NCBI GenBank assembly: GCA_964344565.1
Contig: CAYFNT010000003.1
Span: 174,908 to 238,907, forward strand
Reading direction: 5' to 3'
Source of the DNA: JACNKJ01 sp964344565
Lineage (GTDB): Bacteria > Krumholzibacteriota > Krumholzibacteriia > JACNKJ01
Length of the DNA stretch: 64,000 bases
Shown: one piece after another, positions 36,096 to 42,881 of the stretch
How positions within the stretch are numbered: position 1 is the first letter of the stretch
Layout of the letters: each line of letters begins with the position of its first letter
The notes under the pieces: generated by a model
Databases searched by the model: none
Seen by the model: only the letters and a program-made list of their open reading frames with translations
Told to the model about the DNA's origin: nothing
Translations under genes and position numbers: made by a program

Positions 36096-37589
36096 CTATT
36101 CTCCCCCACCGCTGCGCAGGAACTCGCGCCGCAGGTACTCGGCCTGCTCGCGCTCGGGGTCCTTCTCGTCCAGAGGCATGAGATAGCGGAAGGGCTCGCT
36201 GCTCTCCTGCGCCAGTATCGAGTGACAGAGGGTGCAGTCGTAGCGGATCGACTGACCCGCCGCGTCCACCATGTTCTCGTTGTGGCATCGGAAGCAGCCG
36301 CCGCCCGCCTCGTGGCCGAGATGGCTCTCGTAGGCGCCCCATCCGATCTCCATGCCGTGGTGGATGTTCCGCGCCATCATCGCCTGCAGGCTCTCCACCG
36401 CTCGATCGATGCTCGCCATCTTCGAGATGGACAGCTCGGGATACTCCTCGCGATAGAATGACCGGATCGAGTTGGCCACGCCGTCCTGGGCGGCCTCCTC
36501 GCTCGACCAGTTCGAGAGGATGGCCCCGAGCGCCTCGCGCTTCAGGTAGGGCAGCTCCGGATCCAGCTCTCCCGAGGCGAAGCGCGCATCCAGACCCGCG
36601 TCGGGATCCTCGTAGATGTGCGTGGCGCGATTGTGGCAGTCCACGCAGTCCAGGGTGCGCGCATGCTCCGTGCCCGACGGCTCGCCCAGCCCGCGGCGGT
36701 TCTCGAAGCGCTTCCATTCGCCGCTCGCCTGCAGCCACTCCACCCAGATCATCTCTTCGCGCTCATCGTCCACGGAGGCGTAGCGCACCTCGTTCTCGGG
36801 GGCCACATGCCAGTGGATGGACCCGCTCTCTCCCCTGCCCGAACCCACCTTGAGGCTGAGCGTGGAGTAGGTCGCGGTATTGTCCTCGTCGGGCGCGAAG
36901 TGTTCGATGACCTTCAAGCGGTCCCCGTAGAACTTCTCGGGCCAATGACACTTCTCGCAGGTCTCCCGCGCAGGTCGCAGCTGGTGCACCGGCGTGGGAA
37001 TCGGCCGCTCGTAGAGATCGAAGCTGGCCGAGACGATCTGCCAGAGACCGTTCAGCTTCGCGTCGATGAGCGCCCGCGCGCCCTCCCCCACGTGACATTC
37101 CACGCAGTCCACGTGGGCGTGGGGCGAGGCCTGGTAGGTGGCCCATTCGGGTCCCATGACGCTGTGACAGGCCGTGCCGCAGAACTCCGCGCCGTCCATG
37201 AAGTGCAGCATGCGCGCCGATCCGCCGCCCAGGAAGATGAGGTTGAGCACCGTGAGCAGGAGGATGGTCCCCACCACCCCCGAGCCGTAGATGTTCGCCT
37301 CGATCTCCCGGGCGGGAAAGCGCCGCTCGAGAAGCTGGCGGCTGGTCAGGCCCGTCCGCCTGAGCGTGAGCGACCAGCCGATGGGGATCATGACGAGGCC
37401 CAGAATGAACAGCAGGGGCAAGGTCAGGTAGGTGACCAGACCCGTGTAGGCGTTGGTCAGCAGACCCAGCATCCGCAGCAGTTCGAGAAAGATGAACAGC
37501 AGGAAGCTGGAGGTGACGAGCGCCACCCCCAGTTTCCCCAGCCAGTGCGCGGACAGCCCGCGCATGAGGTTTAGAAATCGCCCGGTCAT
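36096..37589 (-). CDS. Membrane-anchored hexaheme NapC/NirT-family cytochrome, ImcH-like
   Basis: 497 residues. Three hydrophobic segments (~18-45, ~50-72, ~100-122) precede a periplasmic part with six heme-binding motifs: CGTACH (CX3CH type), CVECH, CEKCH, CVDCH, CFRCH and CTLCH. The first motif with FCGTACHSVMGPEW and the following SPHAHVDCVECH match the NapC/NrfH core where menaquinol is oxidised. Extra C-terminal hemes and several membrane helices recall Geobacter ImcH. The gene starts 3 bases after the octaheme cytochrome stop, so the two form an operon. Inferred role: quinol oxidation and electron delivery to the periplasmic HAO-like enzyme. Confidence 0.88.
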   Translation of the reverse strand: MTGRFLNLMRGLSAHWLGKLGVALVTSSFLLFIFLELLRMLGLLTNAYTGLVTYLTLPLLFILGLVMIPIGWSLTLRRTGLTSRQLLERRFPAREIEANIYGSGVVGTILLLTVLNLIFLGGGSARMLHFMDGAEFCGTACHSVMGPEWATYQASPHAHVDCVECHVGEGARALIDAKLNGLWQIVSASFDLYERPIPTPVHQLRPARETCEKCHWPEKFYGDRLKVIEHFAPDEDNTATYSTLSLKVGSGRGESGSIHWHVAPENEVRYASVDDEREEMIWVEWLQASGEWKRFENRRGLGEPSGTEHARTLDCVDCHNRATHIYEDPDAGLDARFASGELDPELPYLKREALGAILSNWSSEEAAQDGVANSIRSFYREEYPELSISKMASIDRAVESLQAMMARNIHHGMEIGWGAYESHLGHEAGGGCFRCHNENMVDAAGQSIRYDCTLCHSILAQESSEPFRYLMPLDEKDPEREQAEYLRREFLRSGGGE

Positions 37590-37592
37590 GCG

Positions 37593-38921
37593 CTACTCCA
37601 TATTGAAGAGTTTGCGATAGTCCTCGGGCATCTTGCCGCTTTCGATGTCCGCCTTGATGTCCGCGGTGGGACGACCGAACCACTGGTGCATGGGATCGGC
37701 CATGGTCTCGTCGATGAGCGCGTTCACGTCGGGGTCGCCGTAGTGGCGCGCCTCGGGAATGAACTTGAAGTAGAAATTGTGGGCCATGTCGTAGACGCCA
37801 TGCCACCAGGTGTAGTCCGGACCCATCATGGCGGCGCCGTGGCGCGCGCGGCGGCCTTCATGGTGCCAGAGTTCCCAGTAATCCCACTCCACGGTGTTCG
37901 AGAAGGCGGCCGGATTCTCGAGCAGGCCCTTCTCCTTGATCTTGCCGATGATGCTCTTGGCCGGTTTGGCGAATTTCTCGTTGTAGAGATGCACGAGGCC
38001 GTCGAGCTGATAGTAGTGGCCGTCCACGAAGGTCTGGCCGTGGCAGGCCAGGCAGACGTCTTCCATGGCTTCGCGCTTGCTTTCCCAGTTCTTCATCTTC
38101 TTGGACACCGGCGCGCGCAGGTTCCAGCTGATGCGGTCGCCCACGTCGTGGGTGATGGCCTGCTTGTTCGTGGCCGACATGTGGCAGGTGGCGCAGGTGG
38201 GAGCTTCGTAGTAGTCCTCGCCCACGACCCAGCGGTCGGCGTCGAGGTTCATGTCGTCGATGTGGGTGTAGTAGGCGTTGCCGTGCTTGGACTCCTCATA
38301 GACTTCCTTCTGAGGATGGTCCGGACCCAGGTGGCACTTGCTGCAGGCCTCGGGCCGGCGGGCCTGGGCCTTGTCGAATGCATGGCGCGTATGACAGGCG
38401 TTGCAGGCGCCCTTGCTGCCGTCGGGATTCAGACGCCCGATGCCCGAGTTGGGCCAGGTGGTCTTGTCGAGCTTGTTGGGCGAGTTCGGGTCGATCTTAA
38501 CCTTCGCACCGTGGCAGCTCTCGCAGCCCTGGATCACCACCGGGTGTCCGCCGGCGGCATGGGCCAGGTAGGCGTCGTTGGATTCCAGGATGAGCCCCGC
38601 CGTGGCGTGGTGGGAGGCGTCCACCTCGAGCATCTCCTTCTCGTGGCAGCGACCGCAGTCCTTGGGCGTGACCAGGGTGGCGATGAGGCCGCCCTCGTGC
38701 TCGTAGGCGTCGGCGTCGCCACGCTCGGCCTGGTGGCAGTCCATGCAGGTCACATTGTGACGCGCGTGCTCGGAGGCGTACCACTGCTTGTAGAGCCCCG
38801 GGCTCTTCTCCTTGTGACAGGTGAGACACTTGCCTTCCACGCTCTCCGGATCCGTCGCCGCGCCGGCCAGCGCGACCAGGACCATGAGCAGACAGCTTGC
38901 CAGAACCAGGACCTTGTTCAT
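37593..38921 (-). CDS. Octaheme cytochrome c of the hydroxylamine oxidoreductase family
   Basis: 442 residues from ATG 38921 (GGAG/AGG ribosome site close by); signal peptide MNKVLVLASCLLMVLVALAGA. Eight CxxCH motifs: CLTCH, CMDCH, CGRCH, CESCH, CNACH, CSKCH, CATCH, CLACH. Family blocks: YASEHARHNVTCMDCHQAERGD, LVTPKDCGRCHEKEMLEVDASHHA, and QTFVDGHYYQLDGLVHLYNEKFAKPA after the last heme. Members oxidise hydroxylamine or hydrazine, or in epsilonproteobacteria (no Tyr cross-link) reduce nitrite to hydroxylamine. I cannot decide between these from sequence alone; a Tyr in MMGPDYTWWHG could be the cross-link position. Pairing with a quinol-oxidising cytochrome favours reduction. Confidence 0.88.
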   Translation of the reverse strand: MNKVLVLASCLLMVLVALAGAATDPESVEGKCLTCHKEKSPGLYKQWYASEHARHNVTCMDCHQAERGDADAYEHEGGLIATLVTPKDCGRCHEKEMLEVDASHHATAGLILESNDAYLAHAAGGHPVVIQGCESCHGAKVKIDPNSPNKLDKTTWPNSGIGRLNPDGSKGACNACHTRHAFDKAQARRPEACSKCHLGPDHPQKEVYEESKHGNAYYTHIDDMNLDADRWVVGEDYYEAPTCATCHMSATNKQAITHDVGDRISWNLRAPVSKKMKNWESKREAMEDVCLACHGQTFVDGHYYQLDGLVHLYNEKFAKPAKSIIGKIKEKGLLENPAAFSNTVEWDYWELWHHEGRRARHGAAMMGPDYTWWHGVYDMAHNFYFKFIPEARHYGDPDVNALIDETMADPMHQWFGRPTADIKADIESGKMPEDYRKLFNME

Positions 38922-38960
38922 GACCTCTCCTTTTGCGGACATCGATATCGGAACCCCGAG

Positions 38961-39009
38961 CCACGGAAATGTCATACTCCGTGGTGGATTCACGGTAAGC
39001 AGCGTTACC
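38961..39009 (-). promoter_or_regulatory. Two inverted repeats in the HAO-like gene leader
   Basis: CCACGGA/TCCGTGG (38961-38967 with 38978-38984) and GGTAA-N6-TTACC (38994-39009) lie 40-90 bases before the ATG. They may be operator or RNA structure. No convincing -35/-10 was seen. Confidence 0.45.
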
Positions 39010-39042
39010 TGATATTTCAACCTTAAAGTGGGAATTTATGTG

Positions 39043-39075
39043 AAAAAATGAGCGTGGGGAAAAACTCCCCGCTCC
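39043..39075 (-). terminator. Terminator after the brxA-like/phhB/small-gene operon
   Basis: Minus strand: stem GAGCGGGGA.../...CCCCACGCTC with a T-rich loop, then ATTTTTTC. Strong rho-independent signal. Confidence 0.87.
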
Positions 39076-39076
39076 C

Positions 39077-39241
39077 TTAGAATTTCCGGGCCAGAGCCCC
39101 GATCAGGACACCCCCGGCAGCGCCAAGCACCAAACCCATCGCGGGATCGCTCATGGTCGCACCCAAGACGATTCCTGCTCCTGCCCCGAGGGCGATCCAT
39201 TTGGGTCTGAACCGCGAGCCGGCTCTCCGGCGCACGCGCAT
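39077..39241 (-). CDS. Small glycine-rich hydrophobic protein
   Basis: 54 residues. A basic N-terminus (MRVRRRAGSRFRPKW) is followed by two small-residue hydrophobic stretches (IALGAGAGIVLGATM and GLVLGAAGGVLIGALARKF) with GxxxG-like glycine-zipper spacing. The ATG overlaps the stop of the pterin dehydratase gene by one base (TGATG), which is the main support for it being real. It is followed directly by a strong terminator. Function unknown; a membrane-inserted protein with N-terminus inside is inferred. Confidence 0.65.
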   Translation of the reverse strand: MRVRRRAGSRFRPKWIALGAGAGIVLGATMSDPAMGLVLGAAGGVLIGALARKF

Positions 39242-39579
39242 CAGGCCGCGTCCACGGGAATCTGGTCGATCTTGGCGGCGAGCACGAAGTCGCTCTCGCT
39301 GAGACCGTCGATCTTGTGGGTGAAGATCTGCACCTCCACCTTGCCCCAGGTCAGGTAGAGGTCGGGATGATGTCCCTCCTCCTCGGCCAGGGCGCCGATC
39401 CTGTTGACGAAGTCCAGGGCCGTGACGAAGTCGGCCAGGGCCCAGGTCTTCTTGAGGTGATGGTTGTCCACCACCTGCCAGTTCTTCAACTGGGCCTGAA
39501 GCGGCGCGATCTCGTCGGTCGTGAGCGGCGGCACGCCGCCCTGGCAGGGCACGCAGGCCATCTCGGTCAGTTCGCTCAT
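39241..39579 (-). CDS. phhB: Pterin-4a-carbinolamine dehydratase
   Basis: 112 residues. It regenerates the pterin cofactor after phenylalanine hydroxylation by dehydrating the 4a-carbinolamine. Family motif: EEEGHHPDLYLTWGKVEVQIFTHKIDGLSESDF, with the two His of the catalytic HHP and the later His in THKIDG. A short N-terminal extension contains ACVPC, a possible metal or redox pair not needed for the activity. Two ATGs are adjacent (39582 and 39579); the second has better spacing from AGGAGG. It follows the bacilliredoxin-like gene by 12 bases. The partner phhA lies 3 kb away on the other strand. Confidence 0.93.
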   Translation of the reverse strand: MSELTEMACVPCQGGVPPLTTDEIAPLQAQLKNWQVVDNHHLKKTWALADFVTALDFVNRIGALAEEEGHHPDLYLTWGKVEVQIFTHKIDGLSESDFVLAAKIDQIPVDAA

Positions 39580-39591
39580 CATCCCCTCCTG

Positions 39592-40005
39592 CTAGCAGTG
39601 TTCGTTGAACGCGCTTTCGAATTCGCTGGCGATCTCCTCGGCGGTGCCGTTGAGGAAGGCCCGGCGCGGCATGTACCAGACCAGCTTGCCATCCTTGAAG
39701 ATGGCCGCCGCAGGGCTGCTGGGCGCTTCGCTGATGCCCTCTCGCACTCGGGCGGTGGCATGAAGATCCTGACCGGCGAAGACGGTGCCCAGACCGGCCG
39801 GCTTGGCCGATCCGTTGGCCAGGGCCATGGCCAGACCGGGGCGGGCCTGTCCGGCGGCGCAACCGCAGACCGAGTTCAGGAAGACGAAGCGCGCACCTGA
39901 TTCGGCGAGGAAGCTGTCCACATCGTCGGCGTGTCTGAGTTCGTCGATGCCCAGGCGGGTGAGATCCTCGCGCATGGGCGTGATCATCAATTCATCGTAA
40001 GGCAT
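39592..40005 (-). CDS. BrxA/BrxB-family bacilliredoxin-like protein
   Basis: 137 residues. Family features: MPYDELMITPMREDLTRLGI at the N-terminus and the CGC active site in NSVCGCAAGQARPGL, with VTFAGQDLHATARVREGI and PSSPAAAIFKDGKLVWYMPR later. It ends NEHC, with a terminal Cys. In Bacillus these proteins remove bacillithiol from protein Cys. Organisms outside Firmicutes that carry BrxA/B often have other low-molecular-weight thiols, so the partner thiol is unknown. It leads an operon with phhB and the 54-residue gene. ATG at 40005, AGGA ribosome site. Confidence 0.92.
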   Translation of the reverse strand: MPYDELMITPMREDLTRLGIDELRHADDVDSFLAESGARFVFLNSVCGCAAGQARPGLAMALANGSAKPAGLGTVFAGQDLHATARVREGISEAPSSPAAAIFKDGKLVWYMPRRAFLNGTAEEIASEFESAFNEHC

Positions 40006-40112
40006 GGGGATCCTGCTTTCGCGGATTTGCGGTGTTTTGTCTCGGGAATTCGGAATTCCTCAGTAGTTCCGCGAAGAAAAAATACTCAGAAACTGGAATC
40101 TCGCAAGGGGAA

Positions 40113-40128
40113 GTCCACCCGGGTGGAC
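40113..40128 (-). terminator. Palindrome at the end of the peroxiredoxin gene
   Basis: GTCCACCCGGGTGGAC, a perfect 16-base palindrome overlapping the stop codon by one base. It folds as 6 bp with a CCGG loop but has no T run, so termination is uncertain. Confidence 0.4.
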
Positions 40129-40592
40129 TAGCTTCGCAGGCAGGCGACGGCCTTCTCCACGCTGTCCTTGGGGCTGATCTTCACCTGGGCATCCACCAGC
40201 TTGCCCTTCTCGTCGATGACGAAGTGGCTGCGCACGATGCCCATATACTCCTTGCCCATGAATTTCTTGAGTTGCCACACGCCGTAGGCCTCGGCGATGG
40301 CGTGATCCGCGTCCACGAGCAGGGTGAACTCGAGGCCCTTCTTGTTCTTGAATCGCTGATGGCTCTCCACGCCGTCCGGGCTCACTCCGAGCACCACGGC
40401 ACCCGCCTTCACGATGGCCTTGAGGTTGTCCTGGAAACCGAGAGCCTGGGTCGAACAGCCCGGCGTGTTGTCCTTGGGATAGAAATAGAGGATGACCTTC
40501 TTCCCGCGGAAATCCTGCAGCTTCATCTTCTTGCCGCTATCGTCCATCGCGCTGAAGGTAGGCGCGAGCTTTCCGACTTCGACCTTGGCCAT
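40128..40592 (-). CDS. bcp: Peroxiredoxin of the Bcp/PrxQ type
   Basis: 154 residues from ATG 40592 (AAGGAG ribosome site). Thiol peroxidase with the peroxidatic Cys in FYPKDNTPGCSTQALGF and no CxxxxC partner at the usual +5 position; the last Cys (AVACLRS) near the C-terminus could be an alternative resolving residue. Family start KVEVGKLAPTFSAMDDSGKKM and GVSPDGVESHQRFKNKKGLEFTLLVD are clear. It reduces hydrogen peroxide and organic peroxides in the cytoplasm with thioredoxin-type donors. It sits 8 bases after a rhodanese gene in a four-gene thiol/flavin operon. Confidence 0.95.
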   Translation of the reverse strand: MAKVEVGKLAPTFSAMDDSGKKMKLQDFRGKKVILYFYPKDNTPGCSTQALGFQDNLKAIVKAGAVVLGVSPDGVESHQRFKNKKGLEFTLLVDADHAIAEAYGVWQLKKFMGKEYMGIVRSHFVIDEKGKLVDAQVKISPKDSVEKAVACLRS

Positions 40593-40600
40593 GTCGCTCC

Positions 40601-40930
40601 TTAATAGATGGGAACCGTGGAATCGACCAGCAGCGACCAGCGATGGATGCCCCCCGCCAGGCTGAAGGCGCGCGCGAAGCCCTGGGCGCGCAGGTAATCC
40701 GCCGCCGCCAGGGATCGCACGCCGGTGTGGCAGAGGATGAGAATCTCGACCTCGCGATCCAGCTCGCCCATGCGCGCGGGAAGCTGATCCAGAGGCATCA
40801 GTGTCGATCCCTCGATGCGGCACCAGGCGTACTCCGCCGGTTCGCGCACGTCGAGCACCAGGGGATTCTCGCCGGCCGCGCGGCGCTCCGCCAGCTCTAG
40901 CACGTCCTTTTCCAGGGGATGCAGGATCAC
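40601..40930 (-). CDS. Rhodanese-like sulfurtransferase
   Basis: 109 residues, a single rhodanese domain. The active loop is ILCHTGVRSLAAADYL with the catalytic Cys, preceded by LVLDVREPAEYAWCRIEGSTLMPLDQLP and followed by SLAGGIHRWS. Single-domain rhodaneses transfer sulfane sulfur or act in persulfide metabolism. GTG start at 40930, one base after the flavin reductase stop. The C-terminal motif HRW is typical; nothing is missing. Its placement before a peroxiredoxin suggests a thiol or sulfide stress role, which is inferred. Confidence 0.93.
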   Translation of the reverse strand: MILHPLEKDVLELAERRAAGENPLVLDVREPAEYAWCRIEGSTLMPLDQLPARMGELDREVEILILCHTGVRSLAAADYLRAQGFARAFSLAGGIHRWSLLVDSTVPIY

Positions 40931-40931
40931 G

Positions 40932-41534
40932 TCAGTCCTTCAGATGGAATTTGGAAAAACCCGAGGAGAGGTCCTCGCCCTTCTGCTTCGCCGCCTCGAA
41001 GGCCTCGTGCACCAGCGGCGCATAGCGGGCCACGTCGTGGGCGATGCGCTGCACGCGTTCGCGTACGCGATCGTTCTTCAGCTCGCCGTCCACGAAGTCG
41101 GCTCCCTTGGCCGCCACATGGAAGGGCAGGGTGAATCCGTGGCACCAGTTGAAGTTGTTCTTCACGGCGGTGACGGACATGTCGCCGCCTCCGCCGCCGG
41201 TGCTCGCCATCACCCCGGCCGTCTTGCCCGCCAGTTCCACGTAGAGCCAATCGAACCAGTTCTTGATGGCCGTACCCAGACTGCCGTGATACTCGGGCGT
41301 GGCGATGATGAAGCCCTGCGCCCAGCGGGCCAGTTCCCTCACCTCCGCCACAATCGGCGAGGCGTAGCGTTCCGCGTGTCCGGTCTGGAAGAAGGGAAGC
41401 TCGGTCTCGTGCAGATCGAGGATGCGCACCTCGGCACCCGCCCCGCGGGCGGCTTCGGCGGCGATGTCGCAGAGCACACGGCTGTTGGCTCCTGGCCGAT
41501 TGGACCCGGCGACGATGAGGATTCGTGTTTTCAT
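40932..41534 (-). CDS. NADPH-dependent FMN reductase/flavodoxin-like protein
   Basis: 200 residues. Flavodoxin fold with the FMN phosphate loop ILIVAGSNRPGANSRVL at the N-terminus and GFIIATPEYHGSLGTAIKNWFDWL near residue 90, the diagnostic PEYxxSxxxxxKNxxDW block of NAD(P)H-dependent FMN or quinone reductases. Substrate could be FMN, quinone or chromate. The ATG at 41534 has no ribosome site but lies 6 bases after the -10 of a promoter (41541-41569), implying a leaderless transcript. It heads the operon with rhodanese and peroxiredoxin. Confidence 0.92.
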   Translation of the reverse strand: MKTRILIVAGSNRPGANSRVLCDIAAEAARGAGAEVRILDLHETELPFFQTGHAERYASPIVAEVRELARWAQGFIIATPEYHGSLGTAIKNWFDWLYVELAGKTAGVMASTGGGGGDMSVTAVKNNFNWCHGFTLPFHVAAKGADFVDGELKNDRVRERVQRIAHDVARYAPLVHEAFEAAKQKGEDLSSGFSKFHLKD

Positions 41535-41540
41535 GGGACC

Positions 41541-41569
41541 ATGTAAGCCCAAGAGCGCTTTCTCTTCAA
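41541..41569 (-). promoter_or_regulatory. Promoter for the FMN reductase operon
   Basis: Minus strand: -35 TTGAAG (41564-41569), 17-base spacer, -10 TTACAT (41541-41546). The ATG at 41534 falls at the predicted transcription start. Confidence 0.55.
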
Positions 41570-41615
41570 GGCTTCCCTCCCGGCGCATAATTCAGGATCC
41601 CGAAGCCCGGATGCG

Positions 41616-41644
41616 AAAAACCCCCCACCAAAGAGGCGAGGGGC
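41616..41644 (-). terminator. Terminator after the VWA gene and its repeat array
   Basis: Minus strand: CCCC...CC/GG...GGGG stem with an internal loop, followed by TTTTTCGC. Confidence 0.72.
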
Positions 41645-41650
41645 AGATCT

Positions 41651-41714
41651 TACTTCTTAGTTCTTAGTTCTTAGTTCTTAGTTCTTAGTTCTTAGTTCTC
41701 AGTTCTCAGTTCTA
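41651..41714. repeat. Heptamer array, TTCTTAG/TTCTCAG units (about 9 copies)
   Basis: Six or more TTCTTAG units followed by TTCTCAG units, running into the TAG stop of the VWA gene. Confidence 0.93.
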
Positions 41715-42647
41715 GTAAAGACTCTTCACCGTGGACCAATTCGTCGATTCGGCCGCGGTGGCCTCGCAGTCGTCGCAGTGCGCGACGACCTGGCCGCCGA
41801 TGGGCTCGCACTGTCCCTCGAGCACGGTGGTGCAACTGCCGTCGGGCAGGCAGCAGAGCTCTGTCTCCGTGCTGCCGTCCACGCAGTCGAGAATCACCTG
41901 CTCGATGGCGGCGGCCGTACCGTCACCGGTGGCCGGCACCTCACCGTAAACACCGTTGGTGGTGGTGGCGTAGTTGAGCATGATGGCCTGGGTCGTGGGA
42001 TCGGCGAATCCTTCGCTGAGCACGTAGAGCGAACCGACCTGCACGCCGAGGGCGGCAAGGGCGTTGGCCGCGTTGGCGGCGCTGACGTCATCGGTGCCCA
42101 CGGAGAAGATGTCATCGCAGCCGCCGGGATGGGCGTCGGTCACGAGGATGGCGACCTTGCAGCAGGAGTCCCTCCAGGCGCTGGTCAGGAAGTCCCCCAC
42201 AGCCAGACAGTTGGAAGCCGTGGAGACTTCGTGCATGGCCTCATCGCTGGCCTCGGGCCAGCCGTTGCCGCCGCTGGCGAAGAGAGCGTTGAGCGCATTG
42301 CTCACGTCGGTGAGGTTGAAGGTGAGAGCCTGATCCACTTCCACGACATCCGCGAAAGAGACCACGCCGCCCTGCAGATCGCCGCAGGCCTGCGTTCCGG
42401 CCAGATTGAGAATGTTCGCGAGCCCGGCCTTCACGTTGTTGATGGCACCGCCCATGCTGCCGGTGTCATCGATCACGAAGACCAGGTCGATACACTCGCA
42501 GTGGCTGTCCCGGTCCAAGGCGTCGAAGAGTTCGAGGGGCGGAATCGGCATGTTGAAGTAGTCGGAAGGCAACTCGTTGGTGCCGGCACCGAAGGCCGGC
42601 AAGGCGAGCAGGCTCAATGCTAGAAAAATCAACGCTTTGCTTTTCAT
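41712..42647 (-). CDS. Secreted von Willebrand factor type A domain protein
   Basis: 311 residues from ATG 42647 (AAGGAG ribosome site five bases away). Signal peptide MKSKALIFLALSLLALPAFG. The VWA domain (~45-250) starts DLVFVIDDTGSMGGAINNVK, a MIDAS metal site of the DxTxS type, with a Thr/Asp-containing return at AILVTDAHPGGCDD. Several Cys pairs inside it (CECIDL, DSCCKV) suggest disulfides. The C-terminal ~55 residues have a compact Cys module (LCCLPDGSC, GQCEPIGG, HCDDC) and end NWSTVKSLY, unlike the other CTD proteins here. Likely a surface adhesion or scaffolding protein; partner unknown. A heptamer array and terminator follow the stop. Confidence 0.87.
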   Translation of the reverse strand: MKSKALIFLALSLLALPAFGAGTNELPSDYFNMPIPPLELFDALDRDSHCECIDLVFVIDDTGSMGGAINNVKAGLANILNLAGTQACGDLQGGVVSFADVVEVDQALTFNLTDVSNALNALFASGGNGWPEASDEAMHEVSTASNCLAVGDFLTSAWRDSCCKVAILVTDAHPGGCDDIFSVGTDDVSAANAANALAALGVQVGSLYVLSEGFADPTTQAIMLNYATTTNGVYGEVPATGDGTAAAIEQVILDCVDGSTETELCCLPDGSCTTVLEGQCEPIGGQVVAHCDDCEATAAESTNWSTVKSLY

Positions 42648-42881
42648 GAGATCTCCTTGGAGAGTGAGGGTAGATGGGTAAACAATGTTAGCAATCGGTT
42701 CGATTCGAATACATCGAATTCCTAAAAATTCTGCCATAATTTGCCTTATACGAATGTAAGCCGGCTCACATCTTTGACTTAGTTTACCTGCGACTTTCCG
42801 GAAAAGCCGCGGAAGATTTCGGACCCGATTCATGTTATGATTGCCTCTTCCAGGACTCGGGCCCTTCCATCAAGGAGCAAC
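42648..42881. promoter_or_regulatory. AT-rich divergent regulatory region between VWA and CapA-like genes
   Basis: About 230 bases, AT-richer than its surroundings, with an inverted repeat around TTCGATTCGAA. A -10-like TATGAT (42835-42840) precedes the CapA-like start on the plus strand; no clear -35. No gene seen. Confidence 0.4.

Noticed and set aside
39008..39022. FNR box upstream of the HAO-like gene
   Set aside because: TTGAAATATCAGG matches only part of TTGAT-N4-ATCAA; too weak to call.
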